This document shows positions 1-9,758 of a DNA stretch of 64,000 bases, in pieces (position 1 is the first letter of the stretch; each line of letters starts with the position of its first letter). Source of the stretch: Fischerella sp. PCC 9605 (GTDB lineage: Bacteria; Cyanobacteriota; Cyanobacteriia; Cyanobacteriales; Nostocaceae); NCBI RefSeq assembly GCF_000517105.1, contig NZ_KI912151.1, positions 582,460 to 646,459 of the forward strand, written 5' to 3'. A model generated the notes under the pieces. It saw only the letters and a list, made by a program, of their open reading frames with translations. It had not been told where the DNA came from and ran no database searches. The translations under genes and the position numbers were made by a program.

Positions 1-2004
1 GGACAGCGAGACATGAGTTACCTGGTTGAGGCGATCGCCAATGAGAAAATTACTGTTGCAGCTTTTGTACCGTCGCAGTTGCGTGCTTTACTCGAACAAG
101 AGGGAATTGAGAATTGTCGAAGCCTGCGGCACATCACTAGTGGTGGTGAAGCGTTACCGATTGAACTGGTTGAACGCTTCTTTGAGCGTTTAAATTTGGA
201 TAATGTACTGGTCAATTGTTACGGCCCGACTGAAGCTTCTATTGATTCTACTATCTGGGTTTGCCAGCGCGGCACAAATTACACTCATGCTCCGATTGGT
301 CGCCCAATTAGTAATGCTGAGATTTATATTTTGGATGAAAATTTACAGCCAGTTGCAGATGGTGACTGTGGAGAGTTATACATCGGTGGCGTGGGTCTGG
401 CGCGAGGCTATTTTAACCGTCCGGATTTGACTAAGGAGCGATTTATCCCCCATCCGTTTTCCTCTGAACCAGGTGCACGGTTGTATAAAACCGGAGATGT
501 AGGACGGTATTTACCAGATAGCAATATTGAGTTACTTGGTCGCGTTGACGAGCAAGTCAAAATACGTGGTTTCCGCATTGAGTTGGGAGAAATTGAAGCC
601 GTACTGTGCCAACATCCTGCTGTTCAAGAAACTGTGGTGAATCTCGTTGTGAGGAGCAACGCGAACACACGTGAGGATGTTCCCGGTGACAAAGATTTAG
701 TTGCCTATGTCGTCCTCAAGCCCAGCCAAGTCGCTACAACGGAGCAACTGCGGCTTTTCCTGCGCGAAAAGCTGCCCAATTACATGATTCCCTCAGCCTT
801 TGTAATGCTGGATACCCTACCTCTAAATCCTAACGGGAAAGTAGACCGTCGAGCATTGCCCGCACCAGAGCAAGTCAGACAAGAGGCTACAAAAACCTTT
901 GTTGCTGCCCGCAATCAAATAGAATACCAGTTAACGCAGATTTGGGAAGAAGTATTGGGCATCCAACCGATTGGTATTAAAGATAACTTCTTTGATTTAG
1001 GCGGACATTCCTTCCTGGCTTTAAACTTATTTGCAAGAATCGAAGCGCAATTTGGTAAAAAACTTCCCTTAGCGATTCTATTTCAATCTGGTAGTGTCGA
1101 AGCTCTTGCCGATATCCTTCAATCACAAGAGCAATCAGCAACTCACACTTCAGAAGATTGGTCATCCCTAGTTGCGATCAAGCCCAATGGCTCAAAGCCA
1201 CCATTTTTCTGTATCCACCCTTTGGGTGGAGAAACCCTGTGCTACCGCGATTTAGCGATGCATCTGGAGTCTGACCAGCCAGTATATGCGCTACAACCAC
1301 AAGGACTTGATGGCAAGCGATCGCCCTTGACACGGATTGAAGACATGGCATCGCACTATATTCAAGAAATCCGAACGATTCAACCCAATGGCCCTTATTT
1401 CCTAGGCGGCTACTCGTTTGGGGGAATAGTTGCTTTCGAGATGGCACAGCAACTCTATAAGCTAGGCGAGAGAGTAGGAATGTTAGCGATATTTGATACT
1501 TGTCTTCCGGGTGCAAGTATGCGCTTACCATTCTTGAAACGGATTCCCTTGCATGTGAGCAATATTTTGCGAGGAGGCCCTGCTTTTCTTTGGCAAAGTC
1601 TTCAGATGTGGACTCAGCAAATCAAGTATGATATCAAACACAAAGTCTACTACGAATTGTATGGTGAAAATCCTATATTTTCTGCATTCCAACATGTAAA
1701 AATCATGGATGCTAACATCCAGGCAGTTACAGAATATGTCTTGCAAGTTTACCCAGGTAATATGATTCTCTTGCGGACTGAAGACAAGAACCGTCAAAAA
1801 GCTGTCGGTGTAAAATATGACCTGCAATTTGGTTGGGGTAATTTAGTCGCAGGTCAACTAGATGTTGATTTTGTTCCTGGCTCGCATACTACTATGTTAG
1901 AAGAACCTCATGTACGAGTGCTGGCAGAGAAATTACAGACTTGTTTAGACCACGCTTTGGCTGAAATAATTGAACCTAAAATCCTTTCGGTGGAGTATAA
2001 ATAG
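1..2004 (+). CDS. Non-ribosomal peptide synthetase, C-terminal part (A-PCP-TE), 5' end outside window
   Basis: Final part of an NRPS module that activates an amino acid, loads it on a carrier and releases the finished peptide. The frame is open from base 1, so the gene starts upstream. Counting from the ATG at base 13, I see the adenylation-domain core NCYGPTEASID (about residue 72), YKTGDVGRY and the hinge VDEQVKIRGFRIELGEIEA, then NPNGKVDRRALP. A peptidyl-carrier domain follows with FDLGGHSF (phosphopantetheine Ser333). The last 270 residues are a type I thioesterase: GYSFGG nucleophile Ser468 and GSHTTML His625. A terminal TE means this is the last module of its assembly line. The early substrate-code residues lie upstream, so no substrate is predicted. 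An O-methyltransferase at 4.3 kb could tailor the product, but nothing proves the link. Confidence 0.93.
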   Translation, partial: GQRDMSYLVEAIANEKITVAAFVPSQLRALLEQEGIENCRSLRHITSGGEALPIELVERFFERLNLDNVLVNCYGPTEASIDSTIWVCQRGTNYTHAPIGRPISNAEIYILDENLQPVADGDCGELYIGGVGLARGYFNRPDLTKERFIPHPFSSEPGARLYKTGDVGRYLPDSNIELLGRVDEQVKIRGFRIELGEIEAVLCQHPAVQETVVNLVVRSNANTREDVPGDKDLVAYVVLKPSQVATTEQLRLFLREKLPNYMIPSAFVMLDTLPLNPNGKVDRRALPAPEQVRQEATKTFVAARNQIEYQLTQIWEEVLGIQPIGIKDNFFDLGGHSFLALNLFARIEAQFGKKLPLAILFQSGSVEALADILQSQEQSATHTSEDWSSLVAIKPNGSKPPFFCIHPLGGETLCYRDLAMHLESDQPVYALQPQGLDGKRSPLTRIEDMASHYIQEIRTIQPNGPYFLGGYSFGGIVAFEMAQQLYKLGERVGMLAIFDTCLPGASMRLPFLKRIPLHVSNILRGGPAFLWQSLQMWTQQIKYDIKHKVYYELYGENPIFSAFQHVKIMDANIQAVTEYVLQVYPGNMILLRTEDKNRQKAVGVKYDLQFGWGNLVAGQLDVDFVPGSHTTMLEEPHVRVLAEKLQTCLDHALAEIIEPKILSVEYK

Positions 2005-2129
2005 ACTTCTTTTAGTGCTAAAGGCTGAAATGACGCAAAATCGTTAAAGGCTCTGCGATCGCTGATGGCGACTACTTGGCACCTGGTGACAGCAACCCTA
2101 ACATTAGATGCTAACCAAATTAGGGCTTG

Positions 2130-3395
2130 CTAATTTGTCTCAAACCCATATCTGACGGTCTGGTGTCGCCTATTCTCAAATATTCTGCGTGCTGCCACTA
2201 GTAGCCCGAGAAGAAGCCAGAATGTGTAACTAACGGCTGTAGTGTTATAGGCATTGTCCATCAAAGAAGCAATACCAAAGGCAATGAAAGCTACGGTAAA
2301 CGCTTGTCCGATCAATCGCGTGCGACCACCACAGCGTGAGAGTTCGAGAGCCTGTTTAATCGCAACGAGCACGATGGTCAACAGCAGGGTACCAGCAATG
2401 AGCCCAGCCTCCGCAGCTATGTGCAGAAACAGGTTGTGGGCATGCCAGAAGTTAACAGCATAAGTGCGAAAGTTACCCAATCCCACGCCAAACAATGGCT
2501 TTTGTAAAATCATCTCGATCGCTATAGACCATGCAGAAAACCGTGCATACCCAGTCGCCAGGCGACCAATCGACAAAGGGTTGAGCAGGGTGGCAGCCAC
2601 TAGGATCGCGAAGAAGATAAAAACAAAAGGCTTTTTTCGTGTTAGCGTCACACCTAGTGCTAGTAGAAGCGCAATGATGCTGCTGCGGCTAAATGTCAGT
2701 AACAGCGCAACTGAGGCAAGAGCCACTAACAAACCGATCATCCAAGTGGGCGCATGCGGGTGTTTAATCAAGGAAGCGACAATGGGAATAAGTAGGATCA
2801 GGTAAGTGGCAAGTACATTCGGGTTATTGAAGTACCCCACAACCCGTACGATGGCACCCTTGGGAATTTCCAAAGACTCGGTTACTGTCCATGCACCCCG
2901 CCAAATCAGAAAATAGTGGGTATTATCGTACTCAATGAACTGCTTGATTGAGTGTAAAGCGATAACTGAAACCGCCACGAGAAAAACGAACACGACGGCA
3001 TTGAATTTCTCCTCACCATCAACTCGTAAGATCACGAACAAGAATGCAAGAACTTCCTCCACTTGCAACCGGAAGCTGGAGAAGCTGATTGCTGAGCCAT
3101 TGAATAAAGAGACGCCATACCAAGCTAAAAGAAGAGTTATCAAGACCAGGAGGATTTTTGACCCTCTGATTGCGCTGTTCCAGTTGGGTTGTTGCTTTTT
3201 GACTACGTGCAGTAATATTAAACATATAAACCCGAGCAAGAGGATTAGCCGTGTCGTCGTCATATATTTCAAGACTACGAAGTACGGCAGGAAATTGATT
3301 GAGACTTGAAGAATCAGGAGACTAAGGCAAGCCAAGCCTAATCCGTCTAAAGCCTTCTCAAGCATGAACTGCTTTACTATGTTTCTGTTTTCCAT
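2130..3395 (-). CDS. O-antigen ligase / polymerase-like polytopic membrane protein
   Basis: 421-residue, very hydrophobic protein with about ten predicted membrane segments. It carries the loop motif HAHNLFLHIAAEAG near the C-terminal third, which is typical of the O-antigen ligase / Wzy superfamily (PF04932). Members join or polymerise glycans at the periplasmic face of the inner membrane. The motif, length and topology support the family; the substrate is unknown. It converges with the NRPS gene and faces away from the methyltransferase. The ATG at 3395 opens the first likely membrane segment after about 15 residues. It may serve exopolysaccharide synthesis and need not be related to the NRPS. 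Confidence 0.8.
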   Translation of the reverse strand: MENRNIVKQFMLEKALDGLGLACLSLLILQVSINFLPYFVVLKYMTTTRLILLLGFICLILLHVVKKQQPNWNSAIRGSKILLVLITLLLAWYGVSLFNGSAISFSSFRLQVEEVLAFLFVILRVDGEEKFNAVVFVFLVAVSVIALHSIKQFIEYDNTHYFLIWRGAWTVTESLEIPKGAIVRVVGYFNNPNVLATYLILLIPIVASLIKHPHAPTWMIGLLVALASVALLLTFSRSSIIALLLALGVTLTRKKPFVFIFFAILVAATLLNPLSIGRLATGYARFSAWSIAIEMILQKPLFGVGLGNFRTYAVNFWHAHNLFLHIAAEAGLIAGTLLLTIVLVAIKQALELSRCGGRTRLIGQAFTVAFIAFGIASLMDNAYNTTAVSYTFWLLLGLLVAARRIFENRRHQTVRYGFETN

Positions 3396-3523
3396 CTCAC
3401 CGTTTGCATAATCGACATCGACTATTCCGAATTACCCACTAGCTTGTTGTAGATGTCTGGCAGTAGCGGTTGTGTTGTAAAAACATGCGTGAGGTTATAA
3501 AAACCCTGTTAGTGGGTTAAGTT

Positions 3524-3650
3524 TTATGCAGCAACTCCAAAAATTTGAGCAGCAAATTTTACTTGAGCAGTGATTTCTCCTTTCTCAAGTCCCTTAATTT
3601 GTCCCTTGCGATTGATATTTATTAGGTTGTGTTGCAAAAAAAATATTCAG
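3524..3650 (-). pseudogene. Transposase C-terminal remnant
   Basis: A short reading frame bounded by an upstream TGA encodes a basic tail reading INRKGQIKGLEKGEITAQ and ending FAAQIFGVAA-stop. It looks like the extreme C-terminus of an IS transposase common in cyanobacteria. I cannot name the IS family with certainty. The rest of the element is missing. It lies in the 680-base stretch 3396-4073, where I see no other gene; the remainder is AT-rich. Confidence 0.5.
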
Positions 3651-4073
3651 TTGCAATAACTTGAATTTATTGACCAATAAAATGAAATATCCCCCAAAAA
3701 TGGGGAGATCGTAGAAGCGTTTGAGTCTTCTATTATTTCTACCTACTAGCATCCTACCTAGATCATCTGTGATTGTAATCGGTAGCGATTAAAAGCGATG
3801 ATGTATTTCCCAACCTGCTGAAAACCTGTTGTTTAACTAGCTTTAACCTTTTGCTAGAGTGAATGCTTACATTATGTTGTTGACAACATCCATAACGTAG
3901 AGCTAGAGGGAGTTTAACAAGGCAGCAGGAGCGATCGGCAGAGGGCAGCTATGTATCCCCATAAATTTACAGGATTTAACATAGTTAGAGATGAATAGGT
4001 GTTATTCATCTGAATGCCATCTTGAAAATAGGGGAAAGGTTAAAGGGGAAAGGAAAGATTTATTTTCATCCGT

Positions 4074-4307
4074 TTGGTGTGTGATGACATCGTATGGGCG
4101 TCTGAATTTTCTCAAAATGCTCTTGAGATCATCGAAATCGACTTGCAAAACAAACCCGCTAACTTTCTAGAAATTTCTCCCTATGGCAAGGTGCGTGTCC
4201 TCAAGCATGGCGATCGCCGGGTGTGGGAATCTACCATTATTAATGACTATCTCGATGAAATATTTCCCGAACCACATCTGAGAGAGAGCAAATTGAACGA
4301 TGACTAA
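4074..4307 (+). pseudogene. Glutathione S-transferase N-domain fragment
   Basis: 77 codons containing the distal half of a GST thioredoxin fold: [20 protein letters not shown], then [17 protein letters not shown] and [13 protein letters not shown]. The first beta strand and the catalytic Cys/Ser/Tyr region are not recognisable upstream, and the all-alpha C-terminal domain is absent. The only start is TTG at 4074. The frame overlaps the methyltransferase start by 8 bases (ATG at 4300, stop ending 4307), so translation may be coupled. I read it as a truncated GST gene, less likely a functional mini-protein. The methyltransferase may have replaced its 3' half. Confidence 0.6.
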
Positions 4308-5337
4308 ACCAGAAATTCCCCAAAACTCCAATGATATGCCGCCATCGATGGTAATACTGCAATTGATTACCAGCTACCGAATTTCGCAGTCGATTTATGT
4401 AGTAGCCAAGCTTGGTATTGCTGACCTGCTCAAAGATAGTCCAAAGAGCACTCAGGAACTAGCACTTGCTACTGGTACTCATGCACCATCGCTCTACCGA
4501 GTGTTACGCGCCCTTGCTAGTGTTGGCATGTTTGCTGAAGACTCTCAAGGACGCTTTGGTTTAACACCCCTGGCAGTATGTTTGCAAAGTGACATTGATG
4601 ACTCAATGCGTGCTAGTGCGATCGTCAGAGGTGAAGACTTTTACCGCAAACCTTGGGGTCATCTGCTGCACAGCGTCAAAACGGGTGAAACGGCTTTTCG
4701 GCATGTATATAATTTGGAATTCTTTGATTACTTGGCTCAAAATCCTGATGCTGCTGAAATGTTTGACGGCGCAATGACCAATTATTCCACAACAGTAGTA
4801 GATGCGGTCATAGCTGCTTATGATTTCTCATCAATTGGTAAGTTAGTTGACGTTGGTGGCGGACAAGGTAGCCTGCTTGCTGGTATTCTCAAGGCTTATC
4901 CGACAATGCAAGGCGTTCTTTTTGAACAAGCATCCGCGATCGAACATGCTAAGCCTCTGCTTGAAGCACAAGGAGTGATTGAACGCTGCCAACTTGTCGC
5001 TGGCAATTTTTTTGCCTCGCTGCCCACCACAGGTGATGCTTACATCATGAAAAATATTATCCACGATTGGGATGACGAGCGTGCTGTAGCCATCCTCAAA
5101 AATTGCTATCGCGCCATGCCGGAAAACGGAAAACTACTGCTGGTTGAAGGAGTAATTTTTCCAGGAAACGAGCCTTCCTTCAGCAAATTGCTTGATTTAG
5201 AAATGCTGGTGCTGACAGGAGGGCGCGAACGAACACAAGCCCAGCATCGAGACTTGTTACAAAGTGCAGGCTTTCACTTGACAAAGATTGTTCCCACAGC
5301 TTCCTGGCAGAGCATAATTGAAGCCGTGCCGGTTTAG
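4300..5337 (+). CDS. SAM-dependent O-methyltransferase (Methyltransf_2 / acetylserotonin-type)
   Basis: 345 residues with the family's two-part build. An N-terminal winged-helix dimerisation domain (about residues 15-100, with [16 protein letters not shown] and [11 protein letters not shown]) precedes a Rossmann methyltransferase domain. That domain has the SAM-binding motif [12 protein letters not shown] (about residue 180) and the catalytic-histidine segment [14 protein letters not shown]. It ends with the usual [15 protein letters not shown]. Such enzymes methylate hydroxyl groups of aromatic or polyketide/peptide products in the cytoplasm. The neighbouring NRPS makes a tailoring role plausible, but the two are separated by an opposite-strand gene. 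It overlaps the GST fragment by 8 bases. Confidence 0.88.
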   Translation: MTKPEIPQNSNDMPPSMVILQLITSYRISQSIYVVAKLGIADLLKDSPKSTQELALATGTHAPSLYRVLRALASVGMFAEDSQGRFGLTPLAVCLQSDIDDSMRASAIVRGEDFYRKPWGHLLHSVKTGETAFRHVYNLEFFDYLAQNPDAAEMFDGAMTNYSTTVVDAVIAAYDFSSIGKLVDVGGGQGSLLAGILKAYPTMQGVLFEQASAIEHAKPLLEAQGVIERCQLVAGNFFASLPTTGDAYIMKNIIHDWDDERAVAILKNCYRAMPENGKLLLVEGVIFPGNEPSFSKLLDLEMLVLTGGRERTQAQHRDLLQSAGFHLTKIVPTASWQSIIEAVPV

Positions 5338-5462
5338 CTGTAATTGAATCTGCTTGTTGCGAAATGAGGTAGTCCTAAACAGATAATGATGAATTATTAA
5401 AGTAGAAAAAGAGGATATTCTAAAATCGACATATTGTGATAAAATTTTACACTTTCGTATTT

Positions 5463-6359
5463 CTACCAATTTCGCCATCTGCTTTTTGTCGCAAGTTCAC
5501 TACCATACTCTATTTTTTGATTTTGCAACAAGCTTTCATATTCTTTGCTACTTGCCCAAAGGTCTATTTCTCGTGCCCGCAATACTGGTACTGGATGGGT
5601 TAATTGTGCAGTTCGGGCAGCTTTGACCATCTCGCCGAGTTCGGTTTTGCTGATATCATCGTAGGCGCGAGCCTGGGCAATAAAAGCATCGAGGTTGAGT
5701 TGTGGTGCTAAGGTGGGTGAACCACCAGTCAGTTTCATCAACACAGACATGACAGCTTTCGGGTTTTGGGTTGCCAACAATGCAGCGCGATCGCACGTAA
5801 ATTCTGCACAGCGTACCCATTCCAGAAGCTGTGCCTGGATTGCTTGGGCAAGAAATGCGCCGATGTTGGGCAAAGTTGCCGCTGCTAATATCAAAATATT
5901 TACCGGGGTCAAGTAAACACTGTGGTCACACTTGAGGTGTCCGAGTTCATGGGCAATGACTGCCTGAGTTTCCTCGGGTGTGAGCATATCAATCAAGGAA
6001 GTATGCACCACAATAAAAGGTTGTTTTCCCCGCATGGCAAAAGTGTAGGCATTTGGAGCCGGATGCTGTCTCACATACAATTGAGGCGGCTCCATATCCA
6101 GGACTTGACAAGCTTCTAGTAATAGCTTGTGTAAATGGGGCAATTGCTTTTCACCCACCAAAATGCTAGATGCAATGTTTTCCACGTAAAAAACTTGCTC
6201 CGCTACTGGCCCTAAAAGATTCCGCACCATCATATCTATACCCGGAATCTGCTTGAGCGCTCTAGTCGCCTCTAGGTCTAGCGGGTGACGAAACGAGTCT
6301 GCTTTCAGACCAATCAGCTGAGTCTTGGGGGGAAACATGGCAAAGCAAGTTGGAAACAA
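5463..6359 (-). CDS. M48-family zinc metallopeptidase
   Basis: 298 residues (or 291 if translation starts at the second Met, 6338, reading MFPPKTQLIG). The zinc-binding HEXXH motif is in VIAHELGHLKCDH at about residue 140, followed by a downstream glutamate region CAEFTCDRAALLA, typical of M48 (HtpX/Ste24-like) peptidases. One or two hydrophobic helices after HEXXH (PVNILILAAATLPNIGAFLA) suggest membrane association with a cytoplasmic active site. Such proteins degrade or process membrane proteins. It stands alone; the gene upstream (murA) is separated by 350 bases of repeats. Confidence 0.9.
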   Translation of the reverse strand: MFPTCFAMFPPKTQLIGLKADSFRHPLDLEATRALKQIPGIDMMVRNLLGPVAEQVFYVENIASSILVGEKQLPHLHKLLLEACQVLDMEPPQLYVRQHPAPNAYTFAMRGKQPFIVVHTSLIDMLTPEETQAVIAHELGHLKCDHSVYLTPVNILILAAATLPNIGAFLAQAIQAQLLEWVRCAEFTCDRAALLATQNPKAVMSVLMKLTGGSPTLAPQLNLDAFIAQARAYDDISKTELGEMVKAARTAQLTHPVPVLRAREIDLWASSKEYESLLQNQKIEYGSELATKSRWRNW

Positions 6360-6419
6360 CGGTGTTTTTGATAGGACTAATCATTAAATTAGCCTACACA
6401 GCTAGTATAGCTAGAACAA

Positions 6420-6560
6420 ATGGTAGTTAGTGGTTAGTGGTTAGTGGTTAGTGGATAGTGGTTGTTGGTTGGTGGTGAGCCAGCGCGCACTTATAGGGGG
6501 TCTCCCCCATGTAGACGCGCAGCGGCTTCTCGTAGAGTAGGGTTGGTTGTTGGTAGCGTA
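6420..6560. repeat. Dispersed repeat block downstream of murA
   Basis: Starts with tandem GGTTAGT units, then a mosaic beginning GAGCCAGCGCGCACTTATAG and containing TCCCCCATGTAGACGC and GCGGCTTCTCGTAGAGTA. The same mosaic recurs in opposite orientation at about 8230-8335, on the other side of murA, and in rearranged form at 28150-28365. The gap 6360-6706 holds only this plus C/T-rich runs of the CTCCCCAT type. Confidence 0.8.
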
Positions 6561-6706
6561 ACAAGTCACGCATTCACGCATTCAAAAGTCAAAAAGATTC
6601 TTTAGTTTTGAATTTTGAATTTTGAATTATTTTCTCCCCCCACTCTCCCCATCTCCCCATCTCCCCATCTCCCCACTAACTACTAGCCACTAACCACTAA
6701 CTATTC

Positions 6707-8101
6707 TTAAGAGGAAATCGATGCTTCCGGATTTATGGTTGTGGGGGCAACTTCTGGATCTGCCCCAGCAGCAGGCAAGCGTTGAATTTTCGCTCCTAAC
6801 TCCAGTAATTTCAGATCGAGGCGATCGTAGCCGCGATCTAGGTAGCGCAGTCCCTGAATTGTTGTTTTGCCATTTGCTGCCAAACCTGCTACCACCAAAG
6901 CTGCTGCTGCACGCAAGTCAGTGCCGATTACAGGTGCGCCAGATAACAAAGGTACTCCCCGTACAAAAGCAGTGTTGCCTTTGACGCGAATGTCTGCTCC
7001 CAGACGATTCAATTCTGAGGCATGGCGCAAACGGTTTTCAAACACAGTTTCGTTGATCAAGCTATCACCTTCTGCGATCGCCAGCAAAGCCATGAATGGC
7101 GCTTGCATGTCGGTGGGAAAGCCGGGATGGGGCATGGTTTCAATGTCTGCCGCTACCAGTCTTTCGGCTGGGAGGAGGCGCAAGCTGTCAGGTGCTTCTT
7201 CAACAATGGGAACGCCAATTTCCCGCAGTTTGGCAATGACTGGCACGAGATGTTCTGGAACTACTGGCGAGAGGAGTATATCTGAGCGGGTAATTGCTCC
7301 CGCTACTAGAAAAGTCCCTGCCTCGATGCGGTCGGGAATAATGGTATAGTCGATAGAGTGTAACTTGGGGACGCCATCGATTGTAATCGTACTCGTACCC
7401 GCACCTTGAATTTTCGCTCCCATTGCGATACAGAAATTCGCCAAATCGACTACTTCTGGTTCGCGAGCAGCGTTCTCGATAATTGTTTCGCCTTCTGCCA
7501 GTGTAGCTGCCATCATCAATGTTTCTGTGGCTCCCACACTGGGAATATCTAGGTAAATTTTTGCACCCTTGAGTCGGCGGTTTTTGCCAGGAACGTAGGC
7601 ATTACAAATGCCATGCTCAATCTGCACCTCGGCTCCCATTGCTTGCAATCCCCGGACGTGGAGATCTACAGGTCTTGCCCCAATCGCACAACCACCGGGT
7701 AATGGCATTTGTGCCACTCCTAGCCGTGCCAAAATCGGCCCGATCGCAAAAAAGCTTGCCCGTAACTGAGTAACCAGTTCGTAAGGAGCTTTAGATGAAG
7801 TAATATTACTAGCATTAATGTCTAAAATATCACCGTTGCGCTGCACGCTAACACCCAACGCCGACAATACTTGACCCATCCGATCTACGTCTACCAGCAA
7901 CGGTACGTTACGGATGTGACAGTCGCCCGAACAGAGCAAAGTTCCAGCCATAATTACTAGTGCTGAATTTTTTGCCCCGCTAATTCTCACATGGCCATGC
8001 AAAGGATGCCCACCCCAGATTTGCAAGACTGAGGAGTCTGCAACAGGCGATAATTTGGCATCTGGTAAGCCGCTAGAAGGATTAATAAGCCTACCCTCCA
8101 A
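6707..8101 (-). CDS. murA: UDP-N-acetylglucosamine 1-carboxyvinyltransferase
   Basis: First committed step of peptidoglycan synthesis: transfers enolpyruvate from PEP to UDP-GlcNAc in the cytoplasm. The 464-residue protein is slightly longer than usual because of N- and C-terminal extensions. I recognise the substrate-binding start [17 protein letters not shown], the active-site loop [16 protein letters not shown] with the catalytic Cys (about residue 137), and the C-terminal [17 protein letters not shown] typical of EPT/RTPC-like folds. The catalytic Cys is present, so fosfomycin sensitivity would be expected from the family. The gene stands alone between two inverted copies of a dispersed repeat. 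Confidence 0.96.
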   Translation of the reverse strand: MEGRLINPSSGLPDAKLSPVADSSVLQIWGGHPLHGHVRISGAKNSALVIMAGTLLCSGDCHIRNVPLLVDVDRMGQVLSALGVSVQRNGDILDINASNITSSKAPYELVTQLRASFFAIGPILARLGVAQMPLPGGCAIGARPVDLHVRGLQAMGAEVQIEHGICNAYVPGKNRRLKGAKIYLDIPSVGATETLMMAATLAEGETIIENAAREPEVVDLANFCIAMGAKIQGAGTSTITIDGVPKLHSIDYTIIPDRIEAGTFLVAGAITRSDILLSPVVPEHLVPVIAKLREIGVPIVEEAPDSLRLLPAERLVAADIETMPHPGFPTDMQAPFMALLAIAEGDSLINETVFENRLRHASELNRLGADIRVKGNTAFVRGVPLLSGAPVIGTDLRAAAALVVAGLAANGKTTIQGLRYLDRGYDRLDLKLLELGAKIQRLPAAGADPEVAPTTINPEASISS

Positions 8102-8189
8102 AAACTGTAAATTTTACAAATTTTAAGTTGGTTTTGATTCTACAGGAAAGATTTAATTTGTCTATATTATTTGGATCACATTTGTTAAG

Positions 8190-8350
8190 TGGAAGTGGGG
8201 AAGTGGGGAGATGGGGAGAGTGGGAGAGGGGGAGACGACAAACCACTAACCCTCCGGGTACTCTATGAGAAGCCGCCCTGCGGGCGTCTACATGGGGGGA
8301 ACCCCCTATAAGTGCGCGCTGGCTCACCACTAACCACTAACCACCAACAA
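8190..8350. repeat. Dispersed repeat block upstream of murA (inverted copy)
   Basis: Contains GGGGAGATGGGGAGAGTGGG runs followed by the reverse complement of the 6477-6540 mosaic, including CCGCCCTGCGGGCGTCTAC, CCCCCTATAAGTGCGCGCTG and GGCTCACCACTAACC. Together with 6420-6560 it makes a long imperfect inverted repeat around murA. Nothing coding is evident in 8102-8419. Confidence 0.8.
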
Positions 8351-8419
8351 CAAATGATTTAGTTGACGCTTATGAAAAATTAAGTAATAATAGGAAACGG
8401 TCATTAAGCCAAAACGCAA

Positions 8420-8501
8420 GCGGAACTGGCGGAATTGGCAGACGCGCTAGATTCAGGTTCTAGTGCCGCAAGGCTTCCGGGTTCAAGTCCCGGGTTCCGC
8501 A
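8420..8501 (+). tRNA. tRNA-Leu (CAG)
   Basis: 82-base tRNA with a long variable arm, as expected of class II tRNA-Leu. The acceptor stem GCGGAAC pairs with GTTCCGC. The anticodon stem CTAGA/TCTAG encloses the loop TTCAGGT, giving anticodon CAG. The T arm contains GGTTCAAGTCC. The discriminator is A and no CCA is encoded. All stems pair. Confidence 0.95.
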
Positions 8502-8503
8502 TA

Positions 8504-8584
8504 AAAAGGTAAAAGGCAAAAGGTAAAAGGCAAAAGAAAGAATCTTTTACTTTTTACTTTTTACTTTTTACTTTTTACTTTTAT
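8504..8584. repeat. Heptamer tract (AAAGGCA / TTTTACT)
   Basis: Imperfect tandem units of AAAAGGTAAAAGGCA on the left and TTTTTAC on the right form a purine-to-pyrimidine switch between the tRNA and the methylase gene. The same kind of tract recurs many times in this window. Confidence 0.75.
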
Positions 8585-8585
8585 C

Positions 8586-9365
8586 ATGTTGACCAGTCTA
8601 CAGAATCCTCTAATTAAACAAATTAGAAAACTTCACTCCACAAAAGAACGGCACAAGCAGCAGTTATTTTTACTGGAAGGGACGCACTTGTTAGAGGAAG
8701 CTTGTGCTGTGAATTACCCATTGGTGACAGTGTGTTGCACCCAACAATGGCAAACAACCCACTCTAGGCTATGGCAGGAAGTTTGTCAAAAGAGCGATCG
8801 CGCCGAAGTTGTCAGTGAGGAAGTAATGGCAGCGATCGCAACCACAGTCCAACCAGATGGAGTAGTAGCAACAGCGAAAAAAAATGTTTCTCAAACACAG
8901 CCACCATTTACTGGTTTAGTGCTGGCTTTGGAAACGATACAAGATCCAGGTAATTTAGGTACGATAATTCGCACCGCCGCCGCCGCTGGGGCAAATGGGT
9001 TGTGGCTAAGTGAAGATAGTGTAGATTTAGACAATCCCAAGGTATTACGTGCCACCGCTGGGCAGTGGTTTCGCTTACCAATGGCAGTGAGTTTAGATTT
9101 AAAAGCAACAGTACAGGAAGCCAAACAGGCACGAATGCAAATTATCGCAACCTTGCCGAGTGCAACTTTAACTTACTGGGAAGTAGACTGGTGCCAACCA
9201 AGTTTGATTTTGTTGGGGAATGAAGGCGCTGGTTTATCAGCAGAATTAGCCGCGATGGCAGATAAAAGCGTGAAAATTCCTCTCAGTTCTGGGGTAGAGT
9301 CCTTAAATGTGGCGATCGCAGCCGCCTTAATGTTATATGAAGCGCAGCGCCAGAAAAGAGAGTAG
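8586..9365 (+). CDS. SpoU/TrmH-family RNA 2'-O-methyltransferase
   Basis: 259 residues: an N-terminal substrate-binding domain (NPLIKQIRKLHSTKERHKQQ, the L30e-like fold), then a SPOUT methyltransferase domain. The knot motifs are ALETIQDPGNLGTIIRTAAA, ILLGNEGAGLSAEL and IPLSSGVESLNVAIAAALML. Family members methylate ribose 2'-OH in rRNA or tRNA; the best guess is 23S rRNA, but the site cannot be read from sequence. It sits 84 bases after tRNA-Leu behind a heptamer tract. Confidence 0.92.
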   Translation: MLTSLQNPLIKQIRKLHSTKERHKQQLFLLEGTHLLEEACAVNYPLVTVCCTQQWQTTHSRLWQEVCQKSDRAEVVSEEVMAAIATTVQPDGVVATAKKNVSQTQPPFTGLVLALETIQDPGNLGTIIRTAAAAGANGLWLSEDSVDLDNPKVLRATAGQWFRLPMAVSLDLKATVQEAKQARMQIIATLPSATLTYWEVDWCQPSLILLGNEGAGLSAELAAMADKSVKIPLSSGVESLNVAIAAALMLYEAQRQKRE

Positions 9366-9488
9366 GAGATGGGGAGATGGGGAGATGGGGAGAGTGGGGG
9401 AGGGGGAGACGACTAACCACCAACCACTAACCACTAACCACTAACCACTAAAACTACTAACAAATGACTAATGACTAATGACTAATGA

Positions 9489-9731
9489 CTATTGAGCTTT
9501 TCCCTTTTCTTGCAAATATTGCTCGATATCAGCAACTGCGTCTTCCCACGCAGCTAAATCAATGGTTGAGGAATTTTCTACTACTTGGCGATCGCTATTA
9601 TTATCATCATGCAATTGTGACGTATCTTGTTCTTGAGCAGAACCATCTTGCAAAATTTGTTGCAGTTCATCTAAGGATTTTTGAAACTCTTGATCAGCGG
9701 CGTGACGCTGTTCGTGCTGACTTTGCTCCAT
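9489..9731 (-). CDS. Small acidic protein of unknown function
   Basis: 80 residues, strongly charged and glutamine-rich, with a heptad-like N-terminal half (QEFQKSLDELQQILQDGS) and the C-terminal segment AAWEDAVADIEQYLQEK. No domain or membrane segment is recognised. It lies 27 bases downstream of the ThiF-like gene on the same strand, so the two are probably co-transcribed. A role as a partner of that protein is possible but unproven. Confidence 0.6.
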   Translation of the reverse strand: MEQSQHEQRHAADQEFQKSLDELQQILQDGSAQEQDTSQLHDDNNSDRQVVENSSTIDLAAWEDAVADIEQYLQEKGKAQ

Positions 9732-9758
9732 GTTTTCAATTCCCGATCTGTATTAACA

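Noticed and set aside
1178-1827. Minus-strand ORFs inside the NRPS gene
   Set aside because: They are antisense shadows of a strongly supported coding frame.
2254-3309. Plus-strand ORFs opposite the O-antigen ligase-like gene
   Set aside because: Low-complexity basic translations, typical of the antisense of a hydrophobic membrane protein.
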